Part shown: one piece after another, positions 54,441 to 64,000 of the stretch
How positions within the stretch are numbered: position 1 is the stretch's first letter
How the letters are laid out: the number at the start of each line of letters is the position of its first letter
DNA from: Gemmatimonadota bacterium
Lineage (GTDB): Bacteria; Latescibacterota; UBA2968
Direction: 5' to 3'
Length of the DNA: 64,000 nt
Assembly: GCA_002727195.1 (NCBI GenBank)
Contig: PBWH01000002.1
Span: 24,524 to 88,523, forward strand
Notes under the pieces: model-generated
Seen by the model: the letters and a program-made list of their open reading frames with translations, nothing else
Databases searched by the model: none
Told to the model about the DNA's origin: nothing
Position numbers and translations under genes: made by a program

Positions 54441-57400
54441 TTAGAGCTTCCGGAGGGCCAGCGTGCCCTCGTGTCCGTTGACTTTCGATTCCAGCCGAAC
54501 TGCCAGGCCCTCTGGTATCGACCCGATAACGACATCTTCGGCGAGCACCTCACCTGCGACGTAGTCTCTATGTGCTTTCGCGGCGGACTCCAGCCCGTCC
54601 TCGCCCTGGATACCCACTGAAATCCGGTCGGACACGTCGAACCCGGCATCCTTCCGCATATTCTGAATCCGGTTGACGAGTTCCCGGGCCGTGCACTCCT
54701 GGATCAGTTCGTCATCCAGGTGCACATCCAGTCCCACCACGAGATTGTTGTCAACGGCGACGACGAGGTCGTCCTTCTCGCTCCTCATCGCCTCGAGATC
54801 GTCGATCGTGATCTGACCGTCAGCGACATCGATCGAACCGCCATCCTTCAGGGCCTTGATGTCGGCGGCGGTCATGGCTTGAACCCAAGCGCCGACTTCC
54901 TTCATTCGTTTGCCAAACCGTGGCCCGAGTGTGCGGAAATTGGGCTTATATGAGACATCGCTGAGTTCGGTCTCATCCTCCACCATTACGATCTCCTTGA
55001 TATTCAATTCATCGGAAATCAGGTCGCCCATCTCCACCAGTTCATCCCGGATGTGCTCGTCCGGTGGCAGCAGATACAGCTTCCGCAGCGGCTGGCGAAC
55101 CTTCAGGTCGTGCTTGCTCCTAAGCGACCGCCCGAGCACCACCGCACGTGTCGCCAAGGACATCTGCTCCTCCAGCCCACTGTCGCGGAGGCCTTTTGCT
55201 GCCTGCGGCATATCGCAGAGATGGATACTGCACGGCGCGTCTGCATCATACGAACGGACAAGATTTTGGTAGATCTGCTCGGTCACGAACGGCAGCACCG
55301 GTGCAAGCGCCTTGGTGAACGTCACCAGCACCTGATACAGCGTCGCGTAGGCCGACAGCTTGTCCGAGTCATCTTCCGACTTCCAGAAGCGCCGCCGGCT
55401 CCTGCGGATATACCAGTTCGTCAACTTCTCCACGAACGACACCATCGCGGGCACCGTCCGATACAGTCGATAGGCTTCCATCTCCGCGTTGATATCGTGG
55501 AGCAGCGTCTGCAGCTCGGACACGATCCAGCGATCCAACCGGTTCGTCGACATTTCGCCATCCTTGTCCGGCGACCACCCATCGATGTTCGCGTAGGTCA
55601 CGAAGAAGCTGTAAGCGTTCCACAGCGGAATGATCACATCGCGCAGGCTCTGGTTCATTCCCGATTCGGTCAGCCGCAGCTCCTCGGCTTTCATCGCCGG
55701 CGAATTCAGCAGATACAACCGCATCGCGTCGGCGCCATACTTCTCGAGCATCTCGCCTGGATCGGGATAGTTCCTCAGCCGTTTGCTCAGTTTGCGGCCG
55801 TCTTCAGCCAGCAGCATCCCGCCGACGATACAGTTCTGGAACGCCGGTTTGTCGAACAGCGCGGCAGACAGGATCGTGAGCGTGTAGAACCACCCCCGCG
55901 TCTGATCCAGGTTCTCTGAGATGAAGTCCGCCGGGAAGCTCGCCTCGAAAGCCTCCTTGCTTCCTAAGGGATAGTGATTCTGCGCGTAGGGCATCGCGCC
56001 GGACTCGAACCAGCAGTCCAGGACCTCGGGGACACGTTGAAGCGTTCCGTTTCCAGACGGCGCGGGGATTTCCAGATGGTCGATGCAGTGCTTGTGCAGA
56101 TCGTCGACATTCTCACCCGTCAGTTCTTCCAGTTCGGCGGCACTACCGACGCAAACCGCCTCACCCGTCTCCTCGTTCCGCCAGATCGGCAGTGGCGTGC
56201 CCCAGTATCGGTTCCGGCTGATCGCCCAGTCACGCGCGCCTTCGAGCCACTTCCCAAATCGGCCATCTCTTATGTGCTCGGGGATCCACCAGATCTGCTG
56301 GTTCGCGTTGATCATCTTCTCCTTCAGATCTCCTTCGACCTTCACAAACCAGGTCGAGATCGTCCGGTAGATCAGGGGCGCGTCGCATCGCCAGCAGAAC
56401 GGGTAACTATGAACGAGGGTGCTCTCATTCACCAGCGAGCCCTCGTCCCGCAAGCGACGGACCACGGCCTTATCGACGTCCTTCACGAACTCACCGACGT
56501 AATCGGTCACCTCTTCCGTGAACCGGCAGTCGGCATCGATCGGGCACACCGTCGGCAGCCCTTCCTGTTGGCCAAGCTGATAATCGTCTTCACCGAAGCC
56601 GGGCGCCGTGTGAACGATCCCGGTGCCATCCTCGACCGACACGAAGTCGGCGGGCACGACTCGGAATGCTCCTTCGTTCCACAAATCCTCGAAGTAGTCG
56701 AACAGCGGCTCGTAGGTCATCTGGAGGAGTTCGTCGACAGGCTGCGCCTCGACAGATGCGATCTCTTCCTTCTGTTTGCCGAAGACCGCCTCCATCCGCG
56801 CTTTCGCCAGGATCAGTTGCTCGCCGTCCTTCATTATCACACGGACATACTCGACGTCCTTCCCGACGGCCAGACCCATGTTCGAAGGCAGCGTCCACGG
56901 CGTTGTCGTCCAGGCAAGGATCGAGAGCTTCTCCTCCCCCTTCACCTTGAACCGGATCGTGATCGACGGATCCTGCGTGTCCTGGTAGCCCTGGTTGACC
57001 TCAAAGTTCGAAAGCGGCGTCGCACACCGTGGGCAGTAAGCAAGCGACTTGTAGCCCTCGTAGATCAGCTGCTTGTCCCACAGCGACTTGAAGACCCACC
57101 ACACGGACTCCATAAACTCGGGGTCCATCGTACGATACTGCTTGTCCCAGTCGACCCACCGCCCCATCCGGTTGATCAGTTGGTTCCATTCCGACGTGTA
57201 GGTCATCACGACTTCACGACAGAACTCGTTGAACTTCTTGACGCCGAACTCGAGGATATCAGGCCTCGACTTCAGCCCCAGCTGCTGTTCCGCCTCGTTC
57301 TCGACTGGAAGGCCGTGACAGTCCCATCCCCAGCGACGCTCGACGCGGTAGCCGCGCATCGTCCAGTATCGTGGAACCACATCCTTGGTGATCGAGGCGA

Positions 57401-57605
57401 GCAGGTGACCGTAATGCGGGAGGCCCGTCGCGAAGGGCGGGCCGTCAAAGAAGCGGAATGGCTTGTCGGCCGGTCGGCTTTTCACCGACTGGCGATACAG
57501 GTCGTTCTCCTGCCAGAACTGGAGCACCTTGCGCTCCATCTCCGGAAAGTCGACCTGACTCTTGACGGCCTTGAAGACCGCCTGTGTTCCATTTGTTTCG
57601 TTCAT
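54441..57605 (-). CDS. ileS: Isoleucyl-tRNA synthetase, eukaryote-like type
   Basis: A 1054-residue class I synthetase. The HIGH motif is HYGH in GLPHYGHLLASITKDVVPRYWT (residues 64-67), and KMSKS is KLSKR near residue 604 (LSKRLRNYPDPGEML). The CP1 editing domain contains TTTPWTLPSNMGLAVG. There is no C-terminal zinc finger; the tail is long. HYGH, KLSKRLRNYPDP and the length fit the type 2 (IleS2, eukaryote-like) group, some of which resist mupirocin. ATG 57605 starts MNETNGTQAV, 11 nt after the NUDIX gene; an upstream extension is out of family. Confidence 0.96.
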   Translation of the reverse strand: MNETNGTQAVFKAVKSQVDFPEMERKVLQFWQENDLYRQSVKSRPADKPFRFFDGPPFATGLPHYGHLLASITKDVVPRYWTMRGYRVERRWGWDCHGLPVENEAEQQLGLKSRPDILEFGVKKFNEFCREVVMTYTSEWNQLINRMGRWVDWDKQYRTMDPEFMESVWWVFKSLWDKQLIYEGYKSLAYCPRCATPLSNFEVNQGYQDTQDPSITIRFKVKGEEKLSILAWTTTPWTLPSNMGLAVGKDVEYVRVIMKDGEQLILAKARMEAVFGKQKEEIASVEAQPVDELLQMTYEPLFDYFEDLWNEGAFRVVPADFVSVEDGTGIVHTAPGFGEDDYQLGQQEGLPTVCPIDADCRFTEEVTDYVGEFVKDVDKAVVRRLRDEGSLVNESTLVHSYPFCWRCDAPLIYRTISTWFVKVEGDLKEKMINANQQIWWIPEHIRDGRFGKWLEGARDWAISRNRYWGTPLPIWRNEETGEAVCVGSAAELEELTGENVDDLHKHCIDHLEIPAPSGNGTLQRVPEVLDCWFESGAMPYAQNHYPLGSKEAFEASFPADFISENLDQTRGWFYTLTILSAALFDKPAFQNCIVGGMLLAEDGRKLSKRLRNYPDPGEMLEKYGADAMRLYLLNSPAMKAEELRLTESGMNQSLRDVIIPLWNAYSFFVTYANIDGWSPDKDGEMSTNRLDRWIVSELQTLLHDINAEMEAYRLYRTVPAMVSFVEKLTNWYIRRSRRRFWKSEDDSDKLSAYATLYQVLVTFTKALAPVLPFVTEQIYQNLVRSYDADAPCSIHLCDMPQAAKGLRDSGLEEQMSLATRAVVLGRSLRSKHDLKVRQPLRKLYLLPPDEHIRDELVEMGDLISDELNIKEIVMVEDETELSDVSYKPNFRTLGPRFGKRMKEVGAWVQAMTAADIKALKDGGSIDVADGQITIDDLEAMRSEKDDLVVAVDNNLVVGLDVHLDDELIQECTARELVNRIQNMRKDAGFDVSDRISVGIQGEDGLESAAKAHRDYVAGEVLAEDVVIGSIPEGLAVRLESKVNGHEGTLALRKL

Positions 57606-57616
57606 TGTTCGTTGCT

Positions 57617-58081
57617 CTATGCGTTCGGCAAGAGATGCGCTTTGATCTCTTCCAGGTGTTCTTCGATCAGCTCGACTTGCTCCGGCCAGAACAGATCCGG
57701 AACCGGCTCGATTGGGACCCATCCCATTTCGGTATGGACGTCCGCTTCGAGCGGCTTTACATCCAACTGATCGGTGCGGTAGAGGAAGTAGTGTGTCAGC
57801 TTCCACTCCGTCTTCGAGAAGTCGAGACGTTCCTTGACGCCGAGTTTGGACACCAGTTGGAGGTCTTCAACCCCGACCTCCTCCGCGATCTCACGTCGCG
57901 CGGCCCCTTCGATCGACTCACCGTGCTCGACGTGTCCTTTCGGCAACACACCGATTTCGTAATTCTTCTCTTTGGCGATAGCGATCAGAATGTCCCTATC
58001 GGACACGCGGGCAACCACCCCGCCTGCCGCGACCGACTCCTCCACCCCATCGGGGCGTATGTACCAGCTCTTATTGATCAT
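57617..58081 (-). CDS. NUDIX hydrolase
   Basis: A 154-residue NUDIX protein. The NUDIX box GHVEHGESIEGAARREIAEE (GX5EX7REUXEE pattern) is followed by VGVEDLQLV. An N-terminal strand YIRPDGVEESVAAGGVVARV and PEMGWVPIEP-like EMGWVPIEPVPDLFW complete the fold. It may hydrolyse diadenosine polyphosphates or other nucleotide by-products; being coupled to ileS would suit Ap4A clean-up, but the substrate is inferred. Confidence 0.92.
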   Translation of the reverse strand: MINKSWYIRPDGVEESVAAGGVVARVSDRDILIAIAKEKNYEIGVLPKGHVEHGESIEGAARREIAEEVGVEDLQLVSKLGVKERLDFSKTEWKLTHYFLYRTDQLDVKPLEADVHTEMGWVPIEPVPDLFWPEQVELIEEHLEEIKAHLLPNA

Positions 58082-58269
58082 TGTTACAGCTAGACCCCCT
58101 GTTGGTTCTTCCTACGTAAAAATCCAAAAGGGGCGTGGGGCGCAAAAACGGCGCTCAAACAAACGTAATCAAGACCTCGCAAGCCCAAAGTCGTGATTTT
58201 TCAAAGCAGCGTCAGGGCCGTGCAACATCCTGCCCCCAGCGCCTCTTGTTTACCGCTTTTTTCCTATCC

Positions 58270-59148
58270 CTATTCCCAATAGTGCCCGTATAGAGGCTTC
58301 AACCTCTCACGAGCCGCTTCGCTGATCCTATCCGGCGCTGTAATGATCGCAAACTCCGCGGAACTCAAGCATTCACAGCTCGACGTTTCCGGCAAGATGC
58401 CAGCGGCCTTTTTCACGATCGCTTTGGCCATGTCGGCATTCTGGTGCAGAACCTCGATGATCGCCTCGACGGTCACGTCTTCTTCTCCCTCGTGCCAGCA
58501 GTCGTAGTCCGTACCCGTCGCGATGATCGCGTAGCACATCTCAGCTTCACGGGCGAGCTTCGCTTCCGGAATAGCCGTCATCCCGATCACCGATGGCTTG
58601 AGCGTCTTCCGGTAGAAGTGCGACTCCGCCCGCGTCGAAAATTGGGGGCCTTCCATACAGACGTAGCTACCACCGTCGTGAACGGTCACGCCAACATCTT
58701 TCGCGGACTGGATGGCGATGGCTCGGAGCTCGTCGCAGAACGGGTCAGCGAACATCACGTGCCCTACGATACCGTCGCCGAAGAAGGTTGCATCCCGCAG
58801 ACCTCGCGTCCGGTCGAACAGCTGGTCCGGAACAATCATATCGCCCGGCAAAATGTGCTCTTGCATAATACCGACCGCACTGACACCCAGGACGTGCGTC
58901 ACACCAAGCGTCTTGAGGGCAAAGATGTTCGCGCGATTCGGAATCTCGGACGGCAGGTGTATGTGCCCCCGCCCGTGTCTCGGCAAGAAGTAGACCGACC
59001 TGCACTCGATCCGGGTTTCCACGATCATATCGGAGGGCTTCCCGAACGGTGTCTCGATATCGTGCTCGGCAACAACCTCGACCCCACTCATCTCGTAGAC
59101 GCCGGACCCGCCGATCACCGCCAATGCTATTGGTTTTGCTTCGCTCAC
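58270..59148 (-). CDS. mtnP: S-methyl-5'-thioadenosine phosphorylase
   Basis: A 292-residue enzyme cleaving methylthioadenosine to adenine and methylthioribose-1-phosphate in methionine salvage. VIGGSGVYEM is the N-terminal phosphate loop, RHGRGHIHLPSEIPNRANI the substrate region, and YVCMEGPQFSTRAES plus TDYDCWHEGEEDVT are MTAP signatures. Other mtn genes are not near. The 188-nt gap to the NUDIX gene shows no gene. Confidence 0.95.
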   Translation of the reverse strand: MSEAKPIALAVIGGSGVYEMSGVEVVAEHDIETPFGKPSDMIVETRIECRSVYFLPRHGRGHIHLPSEIPNRANIFALKTLGVTHVLGVSAVGIMQEHILPGDMIVPDQLFDRTRGLRDATFFGDGIVGHVMFADPFCDELRAIAIQSAKDVGVTVHDGGSYVCMEGPQFSTRAESHFYRKTLKPSVIGMTAIPEAKLAREAEMCYAIIATGTDYDCWHEGEEDVTVEAIIEVLHQNADMAKAIVKKAAGILPETSSCECLSSAEFAIITAPDRISEAARERLKPLYGHYWE

Positions 59149-59386
59149 AAGTTCTCGTCTAATGAAAATCAGGTCGCGGGCTCTGCTCGCGCCTGTGACC
59201 TATCTACGCCACCCTCGCCCCCAACCTGCGGTTGGGGGTGGGCCATCCCGAGCGCACTCCCATTCCCGGTCAAGCCCTCATCTGTTCGCACCAGGCGCTA
59301 ATGTCCCCAGCCCGAATCTCACCGAGGCGGGCTCTCTTCCGCCAGCAGGATAGGATTCTTCCCCACCCACCACCCTTTGCTCAGGA
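59149..59386 (-). other. Intergenic region with two hairpins between divIVA and mtnP
   Basis: A perfect 9-bp stem CCCCCAACC/GGTTGGGGG with a 3-nt loop (59218-59238), and an imperfect AGGTC...GACCT hairpin (59171-59201) followed on the minus strand by GATTTTC. One or both may terminate the yggS-yggT-divIVA transcript. No gene is seen. Confidence 0.45.
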
Positions 59387-59938
59387 CTAGTCCGTCGACT
59401 CTTCCGGAATCGAATCCTCGTCCGCCCCGTTCGATCCGTTCGCATCGTATTCGTCGACCAACTCCTCTACGACAGGCGGATCCGAGAACTCCAGTTGCGT
59501 CAGGTAATCCTGCTGCAACTGGATCAGTGCTCCGAGCCGCGTCGCGAACTGATCTCGCTGGTTCTTCAACTCGACGATCTCGTTCCGGATCATCTGGACG
59601 TGGTTCCGCGCCTTCTCGATCGCCCGATTCCCGCGGATGTCCGCCTCCTTGATAATCAGGCGAGCTTCCTTCTTCGCGTTCTCGTGGACGTTGTCGGCGG
59701 CTTTCTGAGCGGTTCGCAGCGTCTCCTGGAGCGTCTCCTCAAGGTCGCGGTATCGCTTAACCTCCGAGTCAAGCGTACGTTCACGCTCCTTCATCTCCAG
59801 GTTTTCACGATTGAGACGTTCGAACTCTTCCGCAATCATCTCCAAGAAAGCCTGCACCTCTTCCGGGTCGATGCCTCGGAACGCCTTCTTGAAGGACTGC
59901 TTCCTTATATCCAGCGGCGTGATCTTCACCTTCAACAC
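59387..59938 (-). CDS. divIVA: DivIVA-domain cell-division/polarity protein
   Basis: A 183-residue coiled-coil protein. The N-terminal DivIVA module ITPLDIRKQSFKKAFRGIDPEEVQAFLEMIAEEF (about 6-40) binds curved membrane. A long coiled coil runs to about 160, with an acidic C-terminus (EELVDEYDANGSNGADEDS). DivIVA marks septa or poles and recruits partners such as ParB or Min proteins. It stands in the classic order after yggT and yggS. Confidence 0.92.
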   Translation of the reverse strand: MLKVKITPLDIRKQSFKKAFRGIDPEEVQAFLEMIAEEFERLNRENLEMKERERTLDSEVKRYRDLEETLQETLRTAQKAADNVHENAKKEARLIIKEADIRGNRAIEKARNHVQMIRNEIVELKNQRDQFATRLGALIQLQQDYLTQLEFSDPPVVEELVDEYDANGSNGADEDSIPEESTD

Positions 59939-59981
59939 CTCGTGCGTTTACAGGGGATGCCCCTCGGCTACGAACAGCCGA

Positions 59982-60575
59982 TCACTGCAGCAGAAGACTG
60001 CCGATCGCAGTTTTCACGATGTTCATCAAAAAAATTAGGATGATCGGTGAGAGATCGAACATCCCAATCGAGGGGATCATATTGCGAAAGGGCGTCATTA
60101 TCGGTTCGGTCAGGCTGAACAGCGTCCACATAAACCGATTCTCCCTGAGGAACGGAATCCACGATGAAACGATCCTCAGGATGATCAGCAGCATAAACAC
60201 AGAGACGGCGCCATACAACAGACCGCCCAGAATCCGCAACGGCTCTCCGGCCACAACGCCGCTGAGGATGATCCGAAACGATGCCAACAGCTCCTCGACC
60301 ATCGACTGCAGGAAATACGCACCCAACAGGGTGATCAGCACGACGATCAAGGGCGCAATACTCATCGCGTTAGGCATCGGAAGCGACTGAGCCAGCGGCC
60401 AGATCAAGGGGTCGGTCAGGCGACGCAGCTGATACGACACCCAGCCGAACGGGCTGATCTTCAGGAAGAACCACCTGAGGATCATCAAGAGGATCACCGT
60501 CACCACGACGACTTTCACGACCACGTTCAGGCCTCTGGCTGCCTGCAGGATCAGTTCGTCTAAAATGGCGTACAC
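59982..60575 (-). CDS. YggT-family membrane protein
   Basis: A 197-residue protein with two YGGT domains (about 20-85 and 105-190). RRLTDPLIWPLAQSLP and FSLTEPIMTPFRNMIPSIGMFDLSPII are the recognisable motifs. Function is uncertain; it is usually next to yggS and division genes, as here. It lies 8 nt after yggS. Confidence 0.9.
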   Translation of the reverse strand: MYAILDELILQAARGLNVVVKVVVVTVILLMILRWFFLKISPFGWVSYQLRRLTDPLIWPLAQSLPMPNAMSIAPLIVVLITLLGAYFLQSMVEELLASFRIILSGVVAGEPLRILGGLLYGAVSVFMLLIILRIVSSWIPFLRENRFMWTLFSLTEPIMTPFRNMIPSIGMFDLSPIILIFLMNIVKTAIGSLLLQ

Positions 60576-60583
60576 ACAATCCT

Positions 60584-61306
60584 CTAATTTCGTTGCCCAA
60601 AGATGGCCGTCCCGACGCGAACAATGGTCGCGCCCTCCTCGACCGCCATCTCGAAATCACCCGTCATACCCATCGACAAATCCACGATCGAAGGATGGTC
60701 AGCCGAAATCTTGTCGCGCAACTGTCTCAGTTCGGAGAAGCAAACGCGAACAGCATCTCGATCGTTCGTGTTCGCGGCGATTGTCATCAATCCCTGAACG
60801 TTCAGCCCTTCGATCCCAAACACGTCACCGGCAAGCGTTTTCAGATCGTCTGGTGTGACCCCGAACTTCGACGCCTCACCCGACGTATTGACCTGCAAAT
60901 GAATCGCCACTTCCTTACCCGCGTTAGTCGCGTGCTTGCCGATCTCTCGGGCGAGTCGGACGCTGTCGACGGACTGGATCGTGCTGAACAGATCGACGGC
61001 GACCTTCGCCTTGTTCCGCTGCAGATGGCCGACCAGATGCCAGTCAGGGTCACCCGATATCGCCGGCACCTTCGCCTGCCCCCCCTGCACCCTATTTTCG
61101 CCAAGGGTATCAGCACCGGCATCGACCGCGGCCTGAACGACCTCTACGGGCCAGGTCTTCGATATCGCGACGACCAGCACATCCGCTCCTGTGCGTCCAG
61201 ATCGGATTGCGGCTTCCGATACGCGATCGTTCACAGACGCCAGATTGTCGCGAATTCGCGTACGAATCGCATCGATCTCAGGCGCTTCTGGAGTCGTTTC
61301 TGGCAC
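60584..61306 (-). CDS. PLP homeostasis protein YggS/PLPBP
   Basis: A 240-residue TIM-barrel PLP-binding protein without known catalysis that controls free PLP and amino-acid balance. PLP lysine is in VVAISKTWP, then TLGENRVQGGQAK, DPDWHLVGHLQRNK, GLMTIA and STGMSMGMT-like LSMGMTGDFEMAVEEGATIVRVGTAIFG. GTG 61306 was chosen because the promoter's predicted start is near 61342, making the upstream TTG 61339 too close; either is possible. Confidence 0.92.
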   Translation of the reverse strand: MPETTPEAPEIDAIRTRIRDNLASVNDRVSEAAIRSGRTGADVLVVAISKTWPVEVVQAAVDAGADTLGENRVQGGQAKVPAISGDPDWHLVGHLQRNKAKVAVDLFSTIQSVDSVRLAREIGKHATNAGKEVAIHLQVNTSGEASKFGVTPDDLKTLAGDVFGIEGLNVQGLMTIAANTNDRDAVRVCFSELRQLRDKISADHPSIVDLSMGMTGDFEMAVEEGATIVRVGTAIFGQRN

Positions 61307-61348
61307 AGGCTGAATCCGAGTTAAAACCAAGTCCGGCAAAGACTTGTT

Positions 61349-61377
61349 AATATAGGGACCAAGCAGAATACGGGCAA
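61349..61377 (-). promoter_or_regulatory. Promoter of the yggS-yggT-divIVA operon
   Basis: TTGCCC (61372-61377), 17 bp, TATATT (61349-61354) on the minus strand. Confidence 0.55.
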
Positions 61378-61486
61378 CCGAAAAGGAATCGCCATTTTTT
61401 CGTAAACAATTGATTTAGAAAGCTTTATACCCATACACCTGTTCGGGCGGTGCCCCAAACCAACTATGACGTGAGGAGACTGCGGG

Positions 61487-63469
<1,983 letters not shown>

Positions 63470-63636
63470 CAACCGTGTCTGCCAAAGTTGATACCGCTTT
63501 GGGCTCACTTAGTCTTTGCCCGCAGCGGGCACACTTAGAAGTTTATCTACATTATGCACTCGCTGAAGTTTACCTACGTAGGCAAACTCTGCTCGACAAT
63601 CCTTAAGACTTTTCCCGCGCGGGCAAAGTCTCGATA
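63470..63636. repeat. Inverted repeats downstream of the hydrolase gene
   Basis: AGTTTACCTAC pairs with GTAGGCAAACT (63567-63588, one mismatch), and a 26-nt hairpin at 63606-63631 (AGACTTTTCCCGC/GCGGGCAAAGTCT, one mismatch) lies just past the EamA stop. The latter may terminate both convergent genes. TTTGCCCGC occurs twice (near 63515 and, as its complement, 63617), so these may be related elements. Confidence 0.45.
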
Positions 63637-64000
63637 TCAGGCCTTAACCAGGAGGATCACAAGGCCGGTCACGACAAGGATGACACCGACAAGCTCGATC
63701 GGCTTGACGCGTTCCCGGAAGAAGAGTGTGGAGGATAGGAAAGCGAAGAACAGTTCGATCTGACCGAGTGCCCGGACAACCGCCGCGTTCTGAATCGTCA
63801 TCGCCGTCAGCCAACAACCGGATGCGGCCATCCCCGACAGACCGACGAGCCCTGCCGTCTTCCACGACCGAAACACGGCCGAAAGCTGGCCCGGTTCGTG
63901 GAGTGCGAGATACAAAGTCATCACGACGGTCTGGAGGACCAACACGGTGCCTAGCGTCAGCGCCGCCGAAATCACGAACTCGCTCGCAAGCGAAAGGCTG
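63637..64000 (-). CDS. EamA-family transporter (partial, C-terminal part)
   Basis: The frame is open through the right edge of the window, so the gene start lies outside. About 120 residues are visible with four to five helices; AVVRALGQIELFFAFLSSTLFFRERVKPIELVGVILVVTGLVIL is the typical last-EamA-domain ending of DMT permeases. The substrate cannot be guessed. An internal GTG at 63975 is unlikely to be the start, since SLSLASEF precedes it in frame. Confidence 0.82.
   Translation of the reverse strand, partial: SLSLASEFVISAALTLGTVLVLQTVVMTLYLALHEPGQLSAVFRSWKTAGLVGLSGMAASGCWLTAMTIQNAAVVRALGQIELFFAFLSSTLFFRERVKPIELVGVILVVTGLVILLVKA

Noticed and set aside
55974-57770. 598-residue open frame on the plus strand
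   Set aside because: Antisense to ileS; Arg/Val/Leu-rich shadow without family motifs.

Overview
The window looks like chromosomal DNA of an aerobic, Gram-negative, moderately GC-rich bacterium. Lipoproteins with lipoboxes, LspA, a DUF4292/LolB-like lipoprotein, a TPR lipoprotein and a HlyD-type adaptor argue for an outer membrane. DivIVA, YggT, groESL under a CIRCE operator and a eukaryote-like (type 2) IleS fit the FCB-side or candidate phyla (Gemmatimonadota, Eisenbacteria, Krumholzibacteriota or Latescibacterota-like) better than Proteobacteria. The phylum is an inference and is not proven here. A recurring promoter type (TTGACN, usually 17 bp, TATATT or TATTTT) can be read in front of many transcription units.

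Layout. 1-9.2 kb: APS reductase (cysH), tRNA-Lys with its own promoter and terminator, a HlyD-like adaptor, pyruvate phosphate dikinase followed by a 68-nt near-perfect hairpin, parAB, ftsY and a decayed metallophosphatase. 9.3-13.4 kb: a sulfur/Fe-S block (cysteine desulfurase, Mrp ATPase, rhodanese-E1 fusion) and a spermidine-synthase-like protein. 13.4-16.5 kb: a graveyard with a broken O-methyltransferase and a broken nuclease-helicase of the DUF2075/Schlafen-like type. 16.7-23.2 kb: groEL-groES with CIRCE, an apparently secreted nickel superoxide dismutase, RNase R and PurF. 23.2-30.5 kb: cell-envelope proteins of mostly unknown role, a BlaI-type regulator with an in-frame stop, a flippase and a PKD-type lipoprotein. 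30.7-32.0 kb: a wrecked NtrC-type response regulator.

32-49 kb is a large respiratory block on the minus strand. In transcription order it holds a HEAT-repeat membrane protein, Rieske protein, cytochrome b (two-gene b6/IV-like split), a coiled-coil cytochrome with eight CXXCH motifs, a cupredoxin-like protein, cytochrome c oxidase subunits II-I-III-IV, two small membrane proteins, heme A synthase, heme O synthase, an ABC exporter and a SCO-type copper chaperone. A divergent 2x[4Fe-4S] ferredoxin carries the same N-terminal module as the Rieske protein, which hints at an extra electron carrier or assembly factor docking on the same partner.

49.1-52.5 kb holds a TPR protein, a small polar protein and an actin-like ATPase resembling magnetosome MamK, ended by a strong terminator, then a second ParB-like protein. 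This is the most unusual module in the window. 52.6-61.3 kb on the minus strand is an envelope/division and housekeeping run: yggS, yggT, divIVA, mtnP, NUDIX, ileS, DksA-like, lspA, rluD. The window ends with a large alpha/beta hydrolase and a partial EamA transporter.

Five genes are clearly broken (8.5, 13.4, 14.5, 27.2 and 30.7 kb), while neighbouring housekeeping genes are intact. That suggests real decay in accessory positions rather than generally poor sequence.
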